The notes: generated by a model not told the origin, from the sequence alone. A DNA stretch of 64,000 nucleotides from Labyrinthula sp. Ha (GCA_015227615.1 JAALGZ010000001.1:1-64000), one strand, 5' to 3'; counted from the stretch's first letter, positions 35,340-47,668 are shown. Translations and numbers: made by a program.

Positions 35340-37080
35340 TAACTTCAAGAAGATCCGGCTAGGGAAGCTTAGAGAGCCCAACCCTATTGAAGTGAATGAA
35401 GTAAGTACTCAATAAGAAACAAAATTTTATTTTCAATCCCAAAAACGATCTTCTAATGATGATCCAGATCTGTGCAATCATTGCTGGTTTAGTGGGCACA
35501 AAAGCATTAAATGTTCGATGCGGTTGAAACTAATTAGGAATGGAAATAAAAATTCTTCTCCGCAGTCCAAACCGGATGGAGAAGCTCTAATAAAGAGATT
35601 CATGAAGTGGAAAGAGAATAAGAAGAAGGGTCAAGAAAATAGTACTAGGAAACCGGCTGAGAGATCTACTTTTACATCTAACGAAATTACGCCGGTTAAT
35701 GAATCTACTGTCGCAGATGTAGAGACGAACATCATAGAAGTCGCTCCCGCGGTATCAGTTGATGAAATATTTTTGAAAAATGCACTGATGTAGCAAATGC
35801 AGAGGTGTGGGATGTAGCTGAGAATGGTGTTAATCATGTTCAAGCTGAGTTGGTGCTAGAAACGTGAAAAGACCCAATGTTTGTAGATGTTATCTTGGAT
35901 TCTAGAGCTAAGAAAACTTCAGGAGCAAGGAATCTATTTAAAAAATTATGTTTGAAGATAGAAGACATTATGAGGAAGACATTTTTCAGAGTGGTCTCTG
36001 GGAATTTATATCTCGTTTTTTAAGGTTGGTTAATTATTACCCTCGTTACGAATTCCAGGTTTCGGAGATTATTCATTGGGAACTGTGGCAGTGTTACTAG
36101 TCGAACAGGTAAATAACTTTACGAAATTGTTAATAGGAAAGAAGGTTCTAAAACTCCATGGTTTAGATCCTAAACAGATTTTAGCCCAACGATTGAGAAA
36201 CACAGGAAATGGAAAATTTTTCAGGCTAAGAGAAAAAGTTGAGAAATTGGTGAAATCCTTTAAAGAAGCGTGTGATGTTAATGAATGTATTACAGTGGAA
36301 TTTGATTTTTTGGTGAACTGGTTTAAAAGGAAATTGTTCGGGGATATTGAATTTGATGTCGTCAATACAATGGCGGTTAGCTCGCACATCTTAAGCAAAC
36401 CTGGATTTGAAAATCCCATGGAATTACAGAATGGAATGATTGAAGCGTTCACAGTAGAGGAAAATAAAATATTTTGGAGAAGGTGCGTGGCTGAAACCTG
36501 TAGTATTTAATGCTAGATATGATGCAGAATTAGAGGAACTGACTGGTGTTGGAGATAATTTAGATGTCACCAGAGAAGCAGATAATATCAGATTGAAGTA
36601 CCTATTGGAGAAGAAGCTGAAATATATTCCTGTTGAGATATTTGGAAAAGACAACAATTTAAAGGAGGAGTTTGATGATTTGATTTTAAAACATGTAGCC
36701 GCTTTTGGTGATGATCTATTCCCAACTCAATTATCTCTTGTAAAACCTATAATATGTTCTTTAACGGAGAGAGAATCAGTAGGAGTTTTTAATACAATTG
36801 CTCTTGGTATTGAAAAAAAAAGAATTCAGGAAGAAAAAAGAGGACCAGATGATAAAAAACAGTATAGTTGAGATCAACAATGACCCGATCACAAGTATGC
36901 GAGCCTTTGTGGCCCCCAAAAGGGCCTAAAAATGTCATTTGCTGACTGATCTCAGACCACTTAATACAGTTACGAGAAAGGTCGTAGGCAATTTATTCAG
37001 TATTTATCTACAGGTTGCAAGGACCAAGGAAAATACTAACTTTGAATCTCTGGACCTGGTGATTGTGTTGGACTTTTTAC
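35340..37080 (+). mobile_element. Broken gypsy-like retroelement, 3' truncated
   Basis: The order is that of a gypsy element. A gag C-terminus carries an intact zinc knuckle CNHCWFSGHKSIKC (CX2CX4HX4C, 35473-35514) and a basic tail (to 35793). Next is a degenerate aspartic-protease-like stretch with LDSRA in place of LDSGA (near 35895). A linker region follows (36076-36510), then the segment just before RT (36593-36871), whose ILKHVAAFG matches ILLDHLEAFG of the 5025-7157 Pol. Finally comes the start of RT, with FVAPK and LTDLRPLNTVT interrupted by stops. It ends near 37080, where the MULE begins, so palm, RNase H and integrase are absent. It belongs to the same broad lineage as the palindrome element. 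Confidence 0.75.
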
Positions 37081-37082
37081 CT

Positions 37083-38489
37083 TTACAACGTGAAGTTCTG
37101 AGCATCATCTTCTGATGACTCTGCTCCTCCCAACTCTTTCATTTCTACGATGAACAATAGGTGGTTCTCAAGACGCCATCTGGGAAGTAAATGCATCTTC
37201 TGAATATATTGAACTTCCAACTTAATTTGAGAACGGGCGAAATGCTTGCAATGGAGGTTAAAGTTTGTCCAGCAAGCGCATGTGCAGAGTGGAATGAGGC
37301 TTTCATCAACTCTTTCAATGGGCAATTCAAAAGTTCTTGACTCACGGTTCATGTTCTCCACCACTAAGTAGATTTTCTCACTCCGATCTAATGTGATGAG
37401 GCAACCATGGACCTTCTTCAACTACACTGTCAACCTTTCACTTACTTCATCCGAAACATCACCTCCTTCAACAACAATTTTTTGAATTTCTTCAAGGTGA
37501 ACCTGGTACAGTCTTCAACTTGTTTGTCATGGTAGGAGACAACTTGGTGAAGGGTCAATCCCTTCTGCTTCAGAGAGAGCTTACATCTTCCTTTGAACTT
37601 AGAATGAAACCTTTCAACACGTTTGGTTGAAACATGTCCAAATGTCAATTTGCTACTAACAAAAGTCCAGGACATGGATGTTTTGTTTTCCTTAATATTT
37701 TTTAGGAACTTCTGCTGCTCATGGTCTTGAAACTTACTCATGACATTGTACATCACCTCATCAAATTGACTCTCAGAATCTAAATCTTTATGAACCAGCT
37801 TGTTAAGAAATCAATGAACCTTGTGGAGTCATCCCCACAAAGTCCTTTAGCTCCAGATGAGAAAGAAAAGGAAAGGGTCTTCACGCAACGAACACGGATG
37901 CCTCCAGGATCATGGGCTGACTTTTCCAGAGCTAGTGACCCATCAGACATGATCACCTTCATCTTCTTCAGTTTAAGGTTAGTGAGACCTCTTGTCACAT
38001 CCAGAATATTCTTGATTTGTATTAGATTGCAACCAAAGTTGACTGTCTTCATGAAACAGTCAACATCCACTGGAAACATGGAGAAAAAGATGTACTTAGA
38101 AAACCCATGGCTTGTGTCGATTTGTACTGAATCAGAGTACAGACCAACTAATTCTTTTTGTAATTTAGTTTGAAAACTTAATCCTTTTAGTGTTGGTCTT
38201 TCGTTTCTTCATTAGCAAAGTACATTTCAAATCTTCCAGCTTTTGCTAAGCACCGTTGACGAGTCTTCAGTAAATTCTGGACGTTAGTGTCTTCAGGATT
38301 TCTTCCTTCAGTTTTAAATCTTTTTACTGCACGTTTAATTAAAGACTTGTTGATGTGCACACCTGGAAACTCACCATGTAATGCAACTTTAACACTAGCC
38401 AAGAAGGTGTCAGCTAAACCTAAGCACCTTAGCATTTTTAATTCATTTTCTTTTAAATCAGATCGGAACCTTTCTTCATCTTGATCCAT
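37083..38489 (-). pseudogene. MULE (Mutator-like) transposase remnant
   Basis: Minus-strand fragments in different frames form one transposase. The N-terminal part (38187-38489) is helical. The DDE core follows: a first Asp in VQIDTSHGFS, a second Asp in VIMSDGSLALEKS (37780-38079) and a Glu in VERFHSKFKG (37442-37756). The C-terminal SWIM zinc finger is CTCACWTNFNLHCKH (CxC...CxH, 37083-37421). This order is characteristic of Mutator-like transposases. Several frameshifts and stops make it inactive. No terminal inverted repeats were found. It directly abuts the truncated gypsy element. Confidence 0.8.
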
Positions 38490-39192
38490 TTTAACTTCAT
38501 GTCCTGATGGTTTAAGGTTTTTAATTCTGGAAGTTGCATTCTGCTAGATTTAGATCGAATTTAATGTTTAACTCAAAAATGCAAAGAGGTGAAGAAATGC
38601 CTTGAACATTTCATTTTCTTAGCATTTTCTTGTTAAAAGATTCTTTTGGTTTCTTCCTCAGAAAAACTGTGTGATGAGGCTCTTTTCCATCTAAATCTGT
38701 TTACAGCAAAGGTCTGAAGCGCTTCAAAACATAATTTCTAGTGTGGAACCTCTTAATAGGGTCCACTCATTCATTTGGAACTGTTTGGCTCTATGATTTG
38801 GGGTCTAGTTCCTCTGTTTTGGTTGTGTTTATGTCCATTTGGTTTGTCCTTAACTAGTGTAACGATTTGAGTTCTCTTTCAGAAATGTTTTTTTGATATT
38901 GCATTAACAGTTAGGTATAGAAATGTAGACTGTAACAGTTTGTTTAATGCGTGGAGACTCACTAGAATATATCAACGGTTTGGAAAAGACCATGCACAGC
39001 AAGCATTGCAACGCCTAGGTATGACACAATTATCTCTGCGAGTGGTAGAAAGAACACATATTTTTTAAATTTTACCTTTACACGACTGCTACTCGGCCGC
39101 GTCTAGAGGAAAGTTTATTTACTGGACAAAAACACTCAATAGTCAAAAAGAACAGAAAGACGATACAATTAATAAAAATTTAACCTTAGTAA
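38490..39192. other. Intergenic between MULE and 738-aa gene
   Basis: No ORF. The left part may still belong to the MULE. There is a GC-richer patch near 39080-39110 (CGGCCGCG), unlike its surroundings. Confidence 0.4.
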
Positions 39193-41409
39193 CTAATCTT
39201 TAGGTGTCTCTAAATCTTCCACCATTTTTTCAGTAAAGTTAAATATTTGCTCTATATACTGAGTGGTATCATAAGCAAAAGTCAACGCATAGTCCTCATC
39301 ACCACCTTGGATTCTTTCCATGTCAAACCATTTGTCAGGAATTAGAACTTTAACTCTAGTTGCTTTTTCTGAGCCATCTTTGTATATTGTAAAGCATATT
39401 TCTCTGTTTATTGGGAAAGCAGGCCTACGCATTGGGATTTTTAACCAAGTATGGTACCACCTTTTCTTTGGGAAATAATTAGCAATGGGCTCGTAGTTTG
39501 CAGCCTTCTGTATGTTCATTGCATACCATCGACCAGTTAAGAAATCTCTTTTAGGTTGGTTAGTTAACCACTGATATTTATTCTGAAGTGTTTGTCGTAT
39601 AGGTACAAGATATTCTGACGTAGCTGGATTGAATGCTTTTTCTAAAGGAATTTCCTCACCAATATCAAACATCATGTCTATTCCATCTGCGCAAAAGGCA
39701 GAAAGGCCAACTAAACCTCTGTTGTGGCTAAAGAAACCCAACCCACCATTTAAGAGAAATAATCTCAAAGGATACTGGAATTCAGTAAGGTCTCCTTTCT
39801 TTGCAACCAAATGGGTCACTGGAGGTTCACTCAAAAATTCTTTATTTCTAAGCATCTTTCGAAGGACATAGCCCATGTCAGGCCCACGGATGCCTTTAAC
39901 TTTAGCTCTCATATAAGTCTGTGGATGTACATACGGACTAATAAATGCTACATCACGAGTAAATTTATTCTGGTCAAGCCATTTGCTGTCTTTCCACGTG
40001 CTAAGTACATGCGGGGGTATTAGCTGCTCCAGTGGAATAATATCAGAACGGGTAACTGAAGCGTATGTTGTATCAAGGCCTAGTAGTTCCTTTGCCCTTG
40101 GCTTCAAGTCCAGAGAAAAATCTTTACTCTTAGTAAAAGCATCCTTACCAAAAGGCACATTAACTAAACGAAAAGGTCCAAACATAGGATATTCTACTGC
40201 TATGTTCATAATGTCCTCCCGCAGGTTATTCAAGTTAAGAAGTGCCAAATCACTTTCATTATCTAACTTTGGCCGTATTAAACCCTGTCTTATAATAACT
40301 TTGGTAAGGTTTTTATACTCTTCCTTACTTTCTTTCTTTCCACAAAGGTAGTCCAACCCTTCTTGTGTGTTTAGTCCATAAAGATCCTGAAACAGGAGAA
40401 CAGAAAAATAGCTTGCAGTATTTCTACTACTGTGTCCAAAGTCAAAGTATTCAGCAATGACAGTAAACCTATACTTATATGTTTTGCGATTTGGTCTTGC
40501 GTTACATATTGAATCTTCAAGTTCTCTTAAATTTGGAACACGCAGAAGCCTACCTGCAGCAAAGCTATCCACTAAGGAAATAAGCTTATCATAAATATCT
40601 CTAGCATATGCTAAATATTTAGCAAAATTAACAATACTCTTGTACCTAAAGTTGATAAAGTTTGCCGCTAATTGAACAGCTTTTGCAAGCTGCCCATTTA
40701 TGGGAAGAAGATAATTCTTCATTAAACGTGCTCTGTCAATCTCTTTATAGTGCTCAACCTGTAAAAGCGAATATCCATTTAGTTTCATGAACTTTATATA
40801 TTGAGCAAAAACATTTCTAGTCATTTCAACAACTGTCCATAACTTAAAAAATACATGACTTGTAACACTAATTTGTGCAAACGCTTCAAAAAAAGCAGGA
40901 ACTAAATTGTTTAACAACCTTATCAAAGCTTTAGAAAACTCTCTTAGATTACTTATCTCATAAAAGTTTTTCAGGACTGAGTCCAATGTGTATTTTCCCT
41001 CAGCATTCTTTTCAAGTTTGACTGACTTTCTTCTTTTGAATTTAACACTCTTATGTAACATTCTTGCTAAAGCTTCATTTAAGTCATATTCCTTTCGATA
41101 CATATGTTCATCTCTATCATCCTGCGCAACCAAATTTGAGACAGTTGATTTAACAGCATCTGCGTCTTCCCTTGCTAGGGATTCAGCCTTTGCTTTTACC
41201 CCTGAAGCTCTAGTCATGCTAGAACTTTTTCCAGCAGATATAGCAGTGGACCTGTTGGACCCGGAAACATTTAAATCATTATCAACTTTTATAACAAGTT
41301 TTTTGGTTTGAGATTTTTCAACTTGTTCTGGTGATTTTTTTAAGATTTCAGGGTTTCGTTGGTCTTCTTCCATCTTTCTTGTCACAGAATTTTGTTTTGT
41401 TTCACTCAT
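39193..41409 (-). CDS. Orphan 738-residue protein, possible capsid-like or domesticated element protein
   Basis: This is the largest intact non-transposon ORF. The first ATG is at 41409. The N-terminal 120 residues are charged, Ser/Thr/Lys-rich and look disordered. From about 130 on there is a long folded region: helical to about 280, then mixed, with many aromatic residues, Pro and short hydrophobic runs (for example LLNGGLGFFS). No signal peptide, membrane span, P-loop, zinc finger, DDE or protease motif is visible, and I do not recognise the family. Length, a disordered N-terminus and a single aromatic-rich domain would fit a coat protein such as that of double-stranded RNA viruses, or a domesticated element protein, but this is a guess from general character. 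No polymerase lies beside it. Lack of stops over 2.2 kb in AT-rich DNA implies selection or recent arrival. Confidence 0.7.
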   Translation of the reverse strand: MSETKQNSVTRKMEEDQRNPEILKKSPEQVEKSQTKKLVIKVDNDLNVSGSNRSTAISAGKSSSMTRASGVKAKAESLAREDADAVKSTVSNLVAQDDRDEHMYRKEYDLNEALARMLHKSVKFKRRKSVKLEKNAEGKYTLDSVLKNFYEISNLREFSKALIRLLNNLVPAFFEAFAQISVTSHVFFKLWTVVEMTRNVFAQYIKFMKLNGYSLLQVEHYKEIDRARLMKNYLLPINGQLAKAVQLAANFINFRYKSIVNFAKYLAYARDIYDKLISLVDSFAAGRLLRVPNLRELEDSICNARPNRKTYKYRFTVIAEYFDFGHSSRNTASYFSVLLFQDLYGLNTQEGLDYLCGKKESKEEYKNLTKVIIRQGLIRPKLDNESDLALLNLNNLREDIMNIAVEYPMFGPFRLVNVPFGKDAFTKSKDFSLDLKPRAKELLGLDTTYASVTRSDIIPLEQLIPPHVLSTWKDSKWLDQNKFTRDVAFISPYVHPQTYMRAKVKGIRGPDMGYVLRKMLRNKEFLSEPPVTHLVAKKGDLTEFQYPLRLFLLNGGLGFFSHNRGLVGLSAFCADGIDMMFDIGEEIPLEKAFNPATSEYLVPIRQTLQNKYQWLTNQPKRDFLTGRWYAMNIQKAANYEPIANYFPKKRWYHTWLKIPMRRPAFPINREICFTIYKDGSEKATRVKVLIPDKWFDMERIQGGDEDYALTFAYDTTQYIEQIFNFTEKMVEDLETPKD

Positions 41410-41509
41410 TTGTTTAGGCAGCTGCAATAGTTTCGGTTAAAAAGTTCTTACTTTGGTTAAGTGATGCTATATGATTATTCAACCAAGTGTGTCGGCTTAA
41501 CTGGGATTA

Positions 41510-42871
41510 GGGGGACACGATCTTTTGACTCCAGAGTTAATGACTCTACTCAATTTTGATTGGTCAGATTTCAAAAAAAAATATACTTTGCCTGGATTTT
41601 GAGTACGCGGAAACCAAAATTTCATACGTGGCGAAAATTTTTAATGCGCGGAATTAGAATTCGACTAGGAAATTTAAGGGCACTAAAATTCACAATTTAA
41701 ACCGAAAGGAAATAAACCCAAACCCGAATTTAACAAAAATTGCTAGGGGAAAAAATCCTTACGAAGAAAAACACAAAAAAAAGTTTAACACAAGGAAAAA
41801 AATGAGTTAAGACCAAAGTTGGTTATTACAGAGCTCTGATTCTGCAAAATAAATGTTGGAAACACTTCAGAACTACGTTGGAGGGCGCTTTAAAACTACA
41901 AGGAGGTAATCACACTACTTTACGAAGTCAGAAACGTTGAAAAGTTTGGAATCGAAGTAGTTAATTTAGGAAGTTGTAGAACTATTTGTACTAGTCCAAA
42001 GAATTGTACTTTTAAAGATAATCTTAAGTTTGATTTAAAGACATACGTTTACATCTTTTAGGTAATTGACTTAACAGAAGCAGGAATGGAATGTTTACAT
42101 AGATTTGCTAGAGGTTAAGCTTTAATGGCTGCAGCAGAATTGCCTTTTCACAAAGCATTTCCAGGAATTATGAACAGAATCAAGTTTGAACATCAAATCA
42201 TCAGCAGAGAGAAAAAGAATTCATAAGATTGGAGTTGAAAAAAATCAGTCGCGTCTAAACTTGAGGTCAAAAAAAAATAAAATGTAATCAAATCATACTT
42301 TCCTTGAACTCTTGACTTGAACTTTACTCCTAAACTGCTGACCATCCCTTTTCAAATTAAAATATTTTTTTTTCAAGCACTCAACCCAAACCCTTCTCAA
42401 AATAAAATATTTTTTTCCAAACACTCAACCTAAACTCCACCCCCTTTCAAAAGTAAGATTTAATTAACCAAACATTTTGAAAATGATATACCTTTTTTGA
42501 GGTTTTTTTCTTGTAAAACGTGTTGTGCGTGCTTTTTCTTTTCAAATATAAATTAAACTTATCCCTAACGTGTTCAGCTTTCTTCTTTTCTTTTGTAAAA
42601 ACATCCAAGTTGAAAATGTTTAGATAATCTAAAAAATAACACTATTTTTGTATTAATACTTGGAATAGTGAAGATACATTAACTTGAACAAATTTTCATT
42701 GTAATTTCATCTTTTCTTGTACCCGAATTTTGTGCTTTCACAATCTTGATAATGTTTTTCTGCTTTGTTGTTTTGCTTGCATTTATTTTGGATTTTGATT
42801 TTGGGAAATATCCAATTCCGGCCAATTAGAAAACAGGAGTCAATAACTCCGGAGTTAATAAAAAGAACCCC
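41510..42871. mobile_element. 1.36-kb element with about 35-bp terminal inverted repeats
   Basis: The left end (41510-41546) and the reverse complement of the right end (42837-42871) align: GGGG, then a T-rich stretch, then ACTCCRGAGTTAWTGACTC. No long ORF lies inside. Two near-repeats near 42365-42440 contain CACTCAACCYAAAC and A/T tracts. No convincing target-site duplication was found. It separates the promoter side of the 738-aa gene from the hAT-like element and seems to have removed that element's left tip. Confidence 0.55.
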
Positions 42872-43479
42872 GAAATATGGAGTCTTTTCGTCAAACGGAG
42901 TAATCGTGAAATAAAAGAAACTCACGACAAACAACACAGCTAACGATATTTACTGGTATGTTTTTTCAAATTCAACAATCTCAACATTTTCTCTTCCTGC
43001 TTATATCCAAAACCAAAGAGGTCCAGAAAAAACTCCTTTTGCGAAGAAAAAGGTGGTGCAAAGAAACCAAAAATTAGTTTTCGAGCTTGGAAAAAGAGCA
43101 ATGTGCACGTCAAAGCTTCAAAACTAGTTATCTTCTACTTGTTGGAGATTTTGTTTTGCTGCAATGTTTTAGAGACGTGTTCGATTGATAGGAGAAACAC
43201 TAAGATAGGGTTAAGGAAAAGAAAACTGGTAAGCTGAGCAAACTAGGTTGAAGCAATGTTTTTCTAAGTACGGTTTTATTTTTTTCTGTGTTAAATTTTC
43301 AAAAGGATATAAAATTTTTATTAGTTTTGGCTTGAAAACAAGTAAAAATTATGAAAAAAAAAATCAATAGTTAAGAAAGGGAGAAAACCTGCGCTAACAG
43401 GCTAAAGAACCCAAAAAAACTAATTTCCAAATTCTTTCTGTAGCCTCATCCACTCTCTTGCGTTCATTCTCATCTTAAA

Positions 43480-43820
43480 AGTTTAATCAGACATGTTCTC
43501 TTTACCTCTACATTCAAATTGACCATGAGAGAAGGCTCTTTCAGAGCGAACACTGCTTGTTTGAATAGCTAAAAACTTTCTAGCGACCTTTGCAAGCGTT
43601 GGAAACCTTGGTTCAGCATCTTTCCACCATGCCAAAATGTCACATTTTCTGCAACGCCGTCAACATCCAAGTAGCGCAACAACTCTATACGGCTTGGCTT
43701 CATATTGGTAGTTGGTTTTGAACTATCTCCATTTTCAAACAGCAAGCTAAAATCCAACTTGCTCTTCTTCAAAACTTGAGTCACTGGAGCATCACCACCT
43801 AAACTCTTGACCTTATCCAT
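43480..43820 (-). pseudogene. hAT transposase C-terminal dimerisation domain
   Basis: On the minus strand, a frame reading ELLRYLDVDG and NVTFWHGGKM is continued, after one frameshift near 43570, by FLAIQTSSVRSERAFSHG. The SS...SERAFS arrangement is the hallmark of the hAT C-terminal dimerisation region. The frameshift and the missing upstream part make it a fragment. It differs clearly from the hAT remnant at 57.3 kb, so two hAT families are present. Confidence 0.75.
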
Positions 43821-44672
43821 CTCTATACCACTTCTTCAACAACATCCTTCAATTCATCACTTTCTCGAGGAGCCAAAAGCTTGCACCTCTTGTCTAAGAA
43901 TATTGCTATCTTGAAATTTCTTGTCTGTTTCACTACTGCTGTGTATTTGGGAAGGAAAGAAGTGAAGATCGAGGAGCTAGTGCGAAAAAAATATGTTATA
44001 AAAGTAGAAACTATTTAAAAGGTCGTGACTTCCCATAGTCATTTAAGAGTATGGGATATTTAATTATTTTGGTAGATCATTTCTTGGTTTTTGGTTTTAT
44101 TGAATTGAGGGTAATGTAATATTGAGTTTATGGGGGTAGAAGAAAAATATCAACATATCAAAACGTAGGAGAACTTTTAGGCAAGTGAAGTTTAGAGTTG
44201 AGAAACTTGAGTATTATTTTTAAGAGAAAAGTGCTTCTTTGTTTAAAGTGATACAAATCACCTTTTATAAGAACAAGAGGAAGCTGTTTAGCTTATGAAA
44301 ACAAAAAACACTACTTTCTTTCCATAAATACGTCATAAAAACGAGCAAATTACGACGTTTGTAAAAAAATAGTAACATAGGTCTTGCTTGGTTTCTACTG
44401 GTCTTATCCATGCTAATTTATATGTGTTTTTGGATACTTTATAATATGTAAAGGTTAAGAAAACATGTATTTTTATATTTGAATTTGCAATAATATGACA
44501 GAGGTTTGTACAATTAATACCAATAAAAACTTCAAAGCCTATTTATTTCTTCTCTATGATAATACAAACTCATCCTAGATAAGGTAAGGGTTAAACTTAT
44601 TAATATTTGACCTAATTGAAGCTCAGTCTTGGCTATTCTAAACTTGAGTTTGGAGCCAAGTTAAATAAAGCG

Positions 44673-46850
44673 AAATAACTATTGCTGAGATTAATAGGGA
44701 AGTTCTTGGAGTTTCCTCAAACAAAACTCGGTAGAACTCTAAATCATCGATGCTTCTGAGTGACTATCATTTTTCAGGAGGCTTTATTACTTGGTATCAT
44801 CCATTCAGAAATATTGGACATTTACCGGTATCCTTTTTTCAGAGTTTCTGAGATCTTAGAAATAGGATACATTGTTAGGAAGTCTATACAGAATACTCCA
44901 ATTCTCAAGCAAAGTTGCTTCTAGACCTAAATTCACCCGTTCAGTCGACTGGTGAGGTGTATTAAAGTTCTAGACCAGTATTTCTTGAGGTATTACACGG
45001 ATTGAAGTTGATAAAAACAGCATTTTAGCCCAATATCGACTTTTCTTAAAAAAAAAACATTAAAAATATCCTAAAACGCAGAATTAAGGGTTACAAGCCA
45101 TTTTTTTAGTTGTTGGAGACACCCTAGTACAGAAATTTAGGAGGTTATAGCAAAACTGACTGATCTCGTATTTTCAGATGTGCAGATTCTCAACGTTTGA
45201 GTTTTCTGAGTGAAGTTTAGCTTAGTTACAGTTAATCAGAGAAGAAACATCCTGAGAAATATTTTCAGAAGCCAGATATAGTGGTTCTCTAGGGTCTGAA
45301 AAGAATCAGATCATCTATAGAGGTGGTCTTCATGATGTTACATTTGAATGTATGTTTCTTTAGAGATCTGTAAACTTAGAGAAAAGGACCCTTAAAATTA
45401 GCCTCTTTTAGGGTTTAAGGTACTCATCCTTATCAAATACCTTGAAAAAGTATATGGTTGGAAAGGCTTTTTTAATGTGAAACATATTGTGGGTGATAAT
45501 ATTGTATTTGAGGAAGATTTCGTGGCAAAAACTAACAAATACTAAATGTGTTATTTTCAGTAATCGTGTTTTTACACTCTATATTATTTTAATCCTCTAT
45601 ACTTTTATGTGAGTAAGTCCTAAATTCAGTTTGTGATATTTTGTAAGCTTTGCAGAAGAGTTGAAAGGGTATTGCTGATTATATAGCCATTATACTGCAT
45701 TATTGAAAAAATCGTTGATAAAGTTTTTAACACACTGTAACAATAAAAACCATAAAATACTATTGTTTGCCACTAGCCTTAACTTGAATATAGGAGCTAA
45801 CTTTGACAGTTTACAGAGATGATGTAACCCTTTTCTTCATTGATTTCTGATTGATATGAAATGAATGAGCTATATTTCGGTGGTATTCGGTGTTTTACAT
45901 GAATATATTTTCTTTAAATCCTATATTATCTTATATAGATACCGAGATATTTGAAATAGCTTTTGAAAATTGTATTTTGTTTTTAATAACTCTAAAAATT
46001 CACTGAGAAATGAACTTGATAGTTATTTAGAAATTCATCTAAAATATAGGATGACGCGAAAAGAACAGAATAGAAAAGTATCTTCCAGCACTCAAATACC
46101 AAAAAAAATAAAAGTAAGTGGTTAGAAATAGTTTTTAAGATAAGTGGCATAGCTTACAATAGTGATTTATATATAAAATAAGGGAGATACAAGAGAAACA
46201 AAAATATGACTTGAAATTGACCAACACTATTGAATTATAGAAATGTGTAGTTTAACCCTGGTACTTTAAATTAAGAGAAAATAAAAAAGTTATAATATCT
46301 TTTTTACTAATGTTTAAAGTATCTTAAAAATTTATTTGGCGTAGAAAGACGAAGTATTGACTGAGAAAAAGAGCTTTTACTACGGCAAGTATTGATACGC
46401 TGAGTTTGGCTTTGATATTCGGATATTAAAATGCACATAACTCGTGATTAACTTCTTAAAGAGCAAAATTACTTCATTGAGCACAGAGGAAATTAAAATA
46501 TATTTCCAAAGGTGTTTTATAGTTTTTATGAAAAGGAATTTTAGCCAAGACACAAGCATTTCTATTTGAAGACTATGCAAATTTCTGCTATGGCCAAGGT
46601 ATTACCTCTATTTTCTCAGTTGCATTCTCTCTCAGACAGTAGGATTAGTTCTTTTAAATTGCTTAGAAAATGTATTTTAAATATTTCTCTACTCTCTAGG
46701 AGCTCAATTTGAGCTTGGATTGAGATAACTTCAAGGGTAAGGTTACTAGTCATAAGGAGATTTTCATAAAAAATAAATTACATATGATGTTGATTCTATG
46801 TTGCATCTAGTTCTGAGTCAGCTTATCCTTCAGTTTTTTTTTCTTTAAAG
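44673..46850. repeat. 2.2-kb near-identical core, direct copy at 60829
   Basis: It matches 60829-63004 in the same orientation with only a handful of differences, a constant offset of about 16155 and almost no indels. Left of 44673 and right of about 46900 the two copies remain alignable but diverge to roughly 75-85%. No ORF of note. Confidence 0.9.
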
Positions 46851-47230
46851 GAAGAATATAGGCATAATATATTATGAAGATATGATTTGGGACAAAACAT
46901 TAAAATTGGTAAAAAAATTTGGGAACCCAAAAAGTTAGCGGTATTTTTTCTTACAGTTAATTTTCCGCAAAAAAAATGTTAATTAACAGAATCCCTACCG
47001 GTAACAATGGTAATAAGAATTCGAATATTTCTATTACCGTTTATTACCTTTTTTTACGTTAAGAAACCCTAAACACAGGACAATAGAGCCTGCAGGCTAT
47101 GGCGTTTTATTACTGGTTGTTTCCTGGTGGTATGGTCTTTTTATATGGATTTTCGTGCGATGCATAAGTATATTTTATGTTGCCGGGCCATTGGTCCCAA
47201 GAGCATGCGGTCTATCGTATTATTCATAAT

Positions 47231-47358
47231 CAATTGATAATTAAAAATTTAATTGGAATCATTTGATAACAATATAAATCAAGACTCTCTTATTGAAAAT
47301 AAGAATCAAATGATTATTAAAGAATTACTTATTAATTTTATCAATTCCAACCAATACA
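47231..47358. repeat. Small imperfect inverted repeat (hairpin or MITE-like)
   Basis: Two arms of about 45 bases containing ATTGATAA...ATCATTTGAT and its reverse complement flank a loop of about 40 bases. It is AT-rich and lies between the hAT-like element and member D. It is absent from the corresponding place upstream of member B. Confidence 0.45.
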
Positions 47359-47668
47359 GGTTCCCAATGCCTAATTAAAACATACTGTTATATTGATAGA
47401 TAATACTTGATATGCAAAATCCACACCAGAACAACAAACAATTTAAGGCGTGGTAATATGAAGGAGATATTAGGTGTGTTATCTCGATAAACACGCCTAA
47501 TAATAACACCTGGTGTCTCGAATATACAGTCCAAGATTCTTAATTCCAACTGACTCCTTGACAACAATCATCATTAGTCCTAATTGGACAATAAAAATAC
47601 AGTAATATATCTTACTACAATAATTGATACAAAATAAATTAGAATTGAAAAACAAATACAAAAAGCAA

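Larger units (their letters stand above)
42872..47071 (-). mobile_element. hAT-like transposon, long relative of 13109-14277
   Basis: The left 500 bp and the right 550 bp match the two halves of the short element at 13109-14277 in opposite orientation. The right tip is TTAAGAAACCCTA, a hAT-type terminus, with CGTTAA/ACGGTAA motifs in the last 120 bases. The left tip is missing at the junction with the 41510-42871 element. Inside are a hAT transposase C-terminus (43480-43820, minus) and about 3 kb of non-coding DNA. The transposase N-terminus and most of its core are not visible, so the copy is defective. Confidence 0.65.

Noticed and set aside
37790-38173. 127-codon plus-strand ORF
   Set aside because: It is antisense to the MULE transposase core, which has recognisable DDE motifs on the other strand.
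39629-41311. Plus-strand ORFs of 70-122 codons
   Set aside because: All are antisense to the intact 738-residue ORF and have no coding character of their own.
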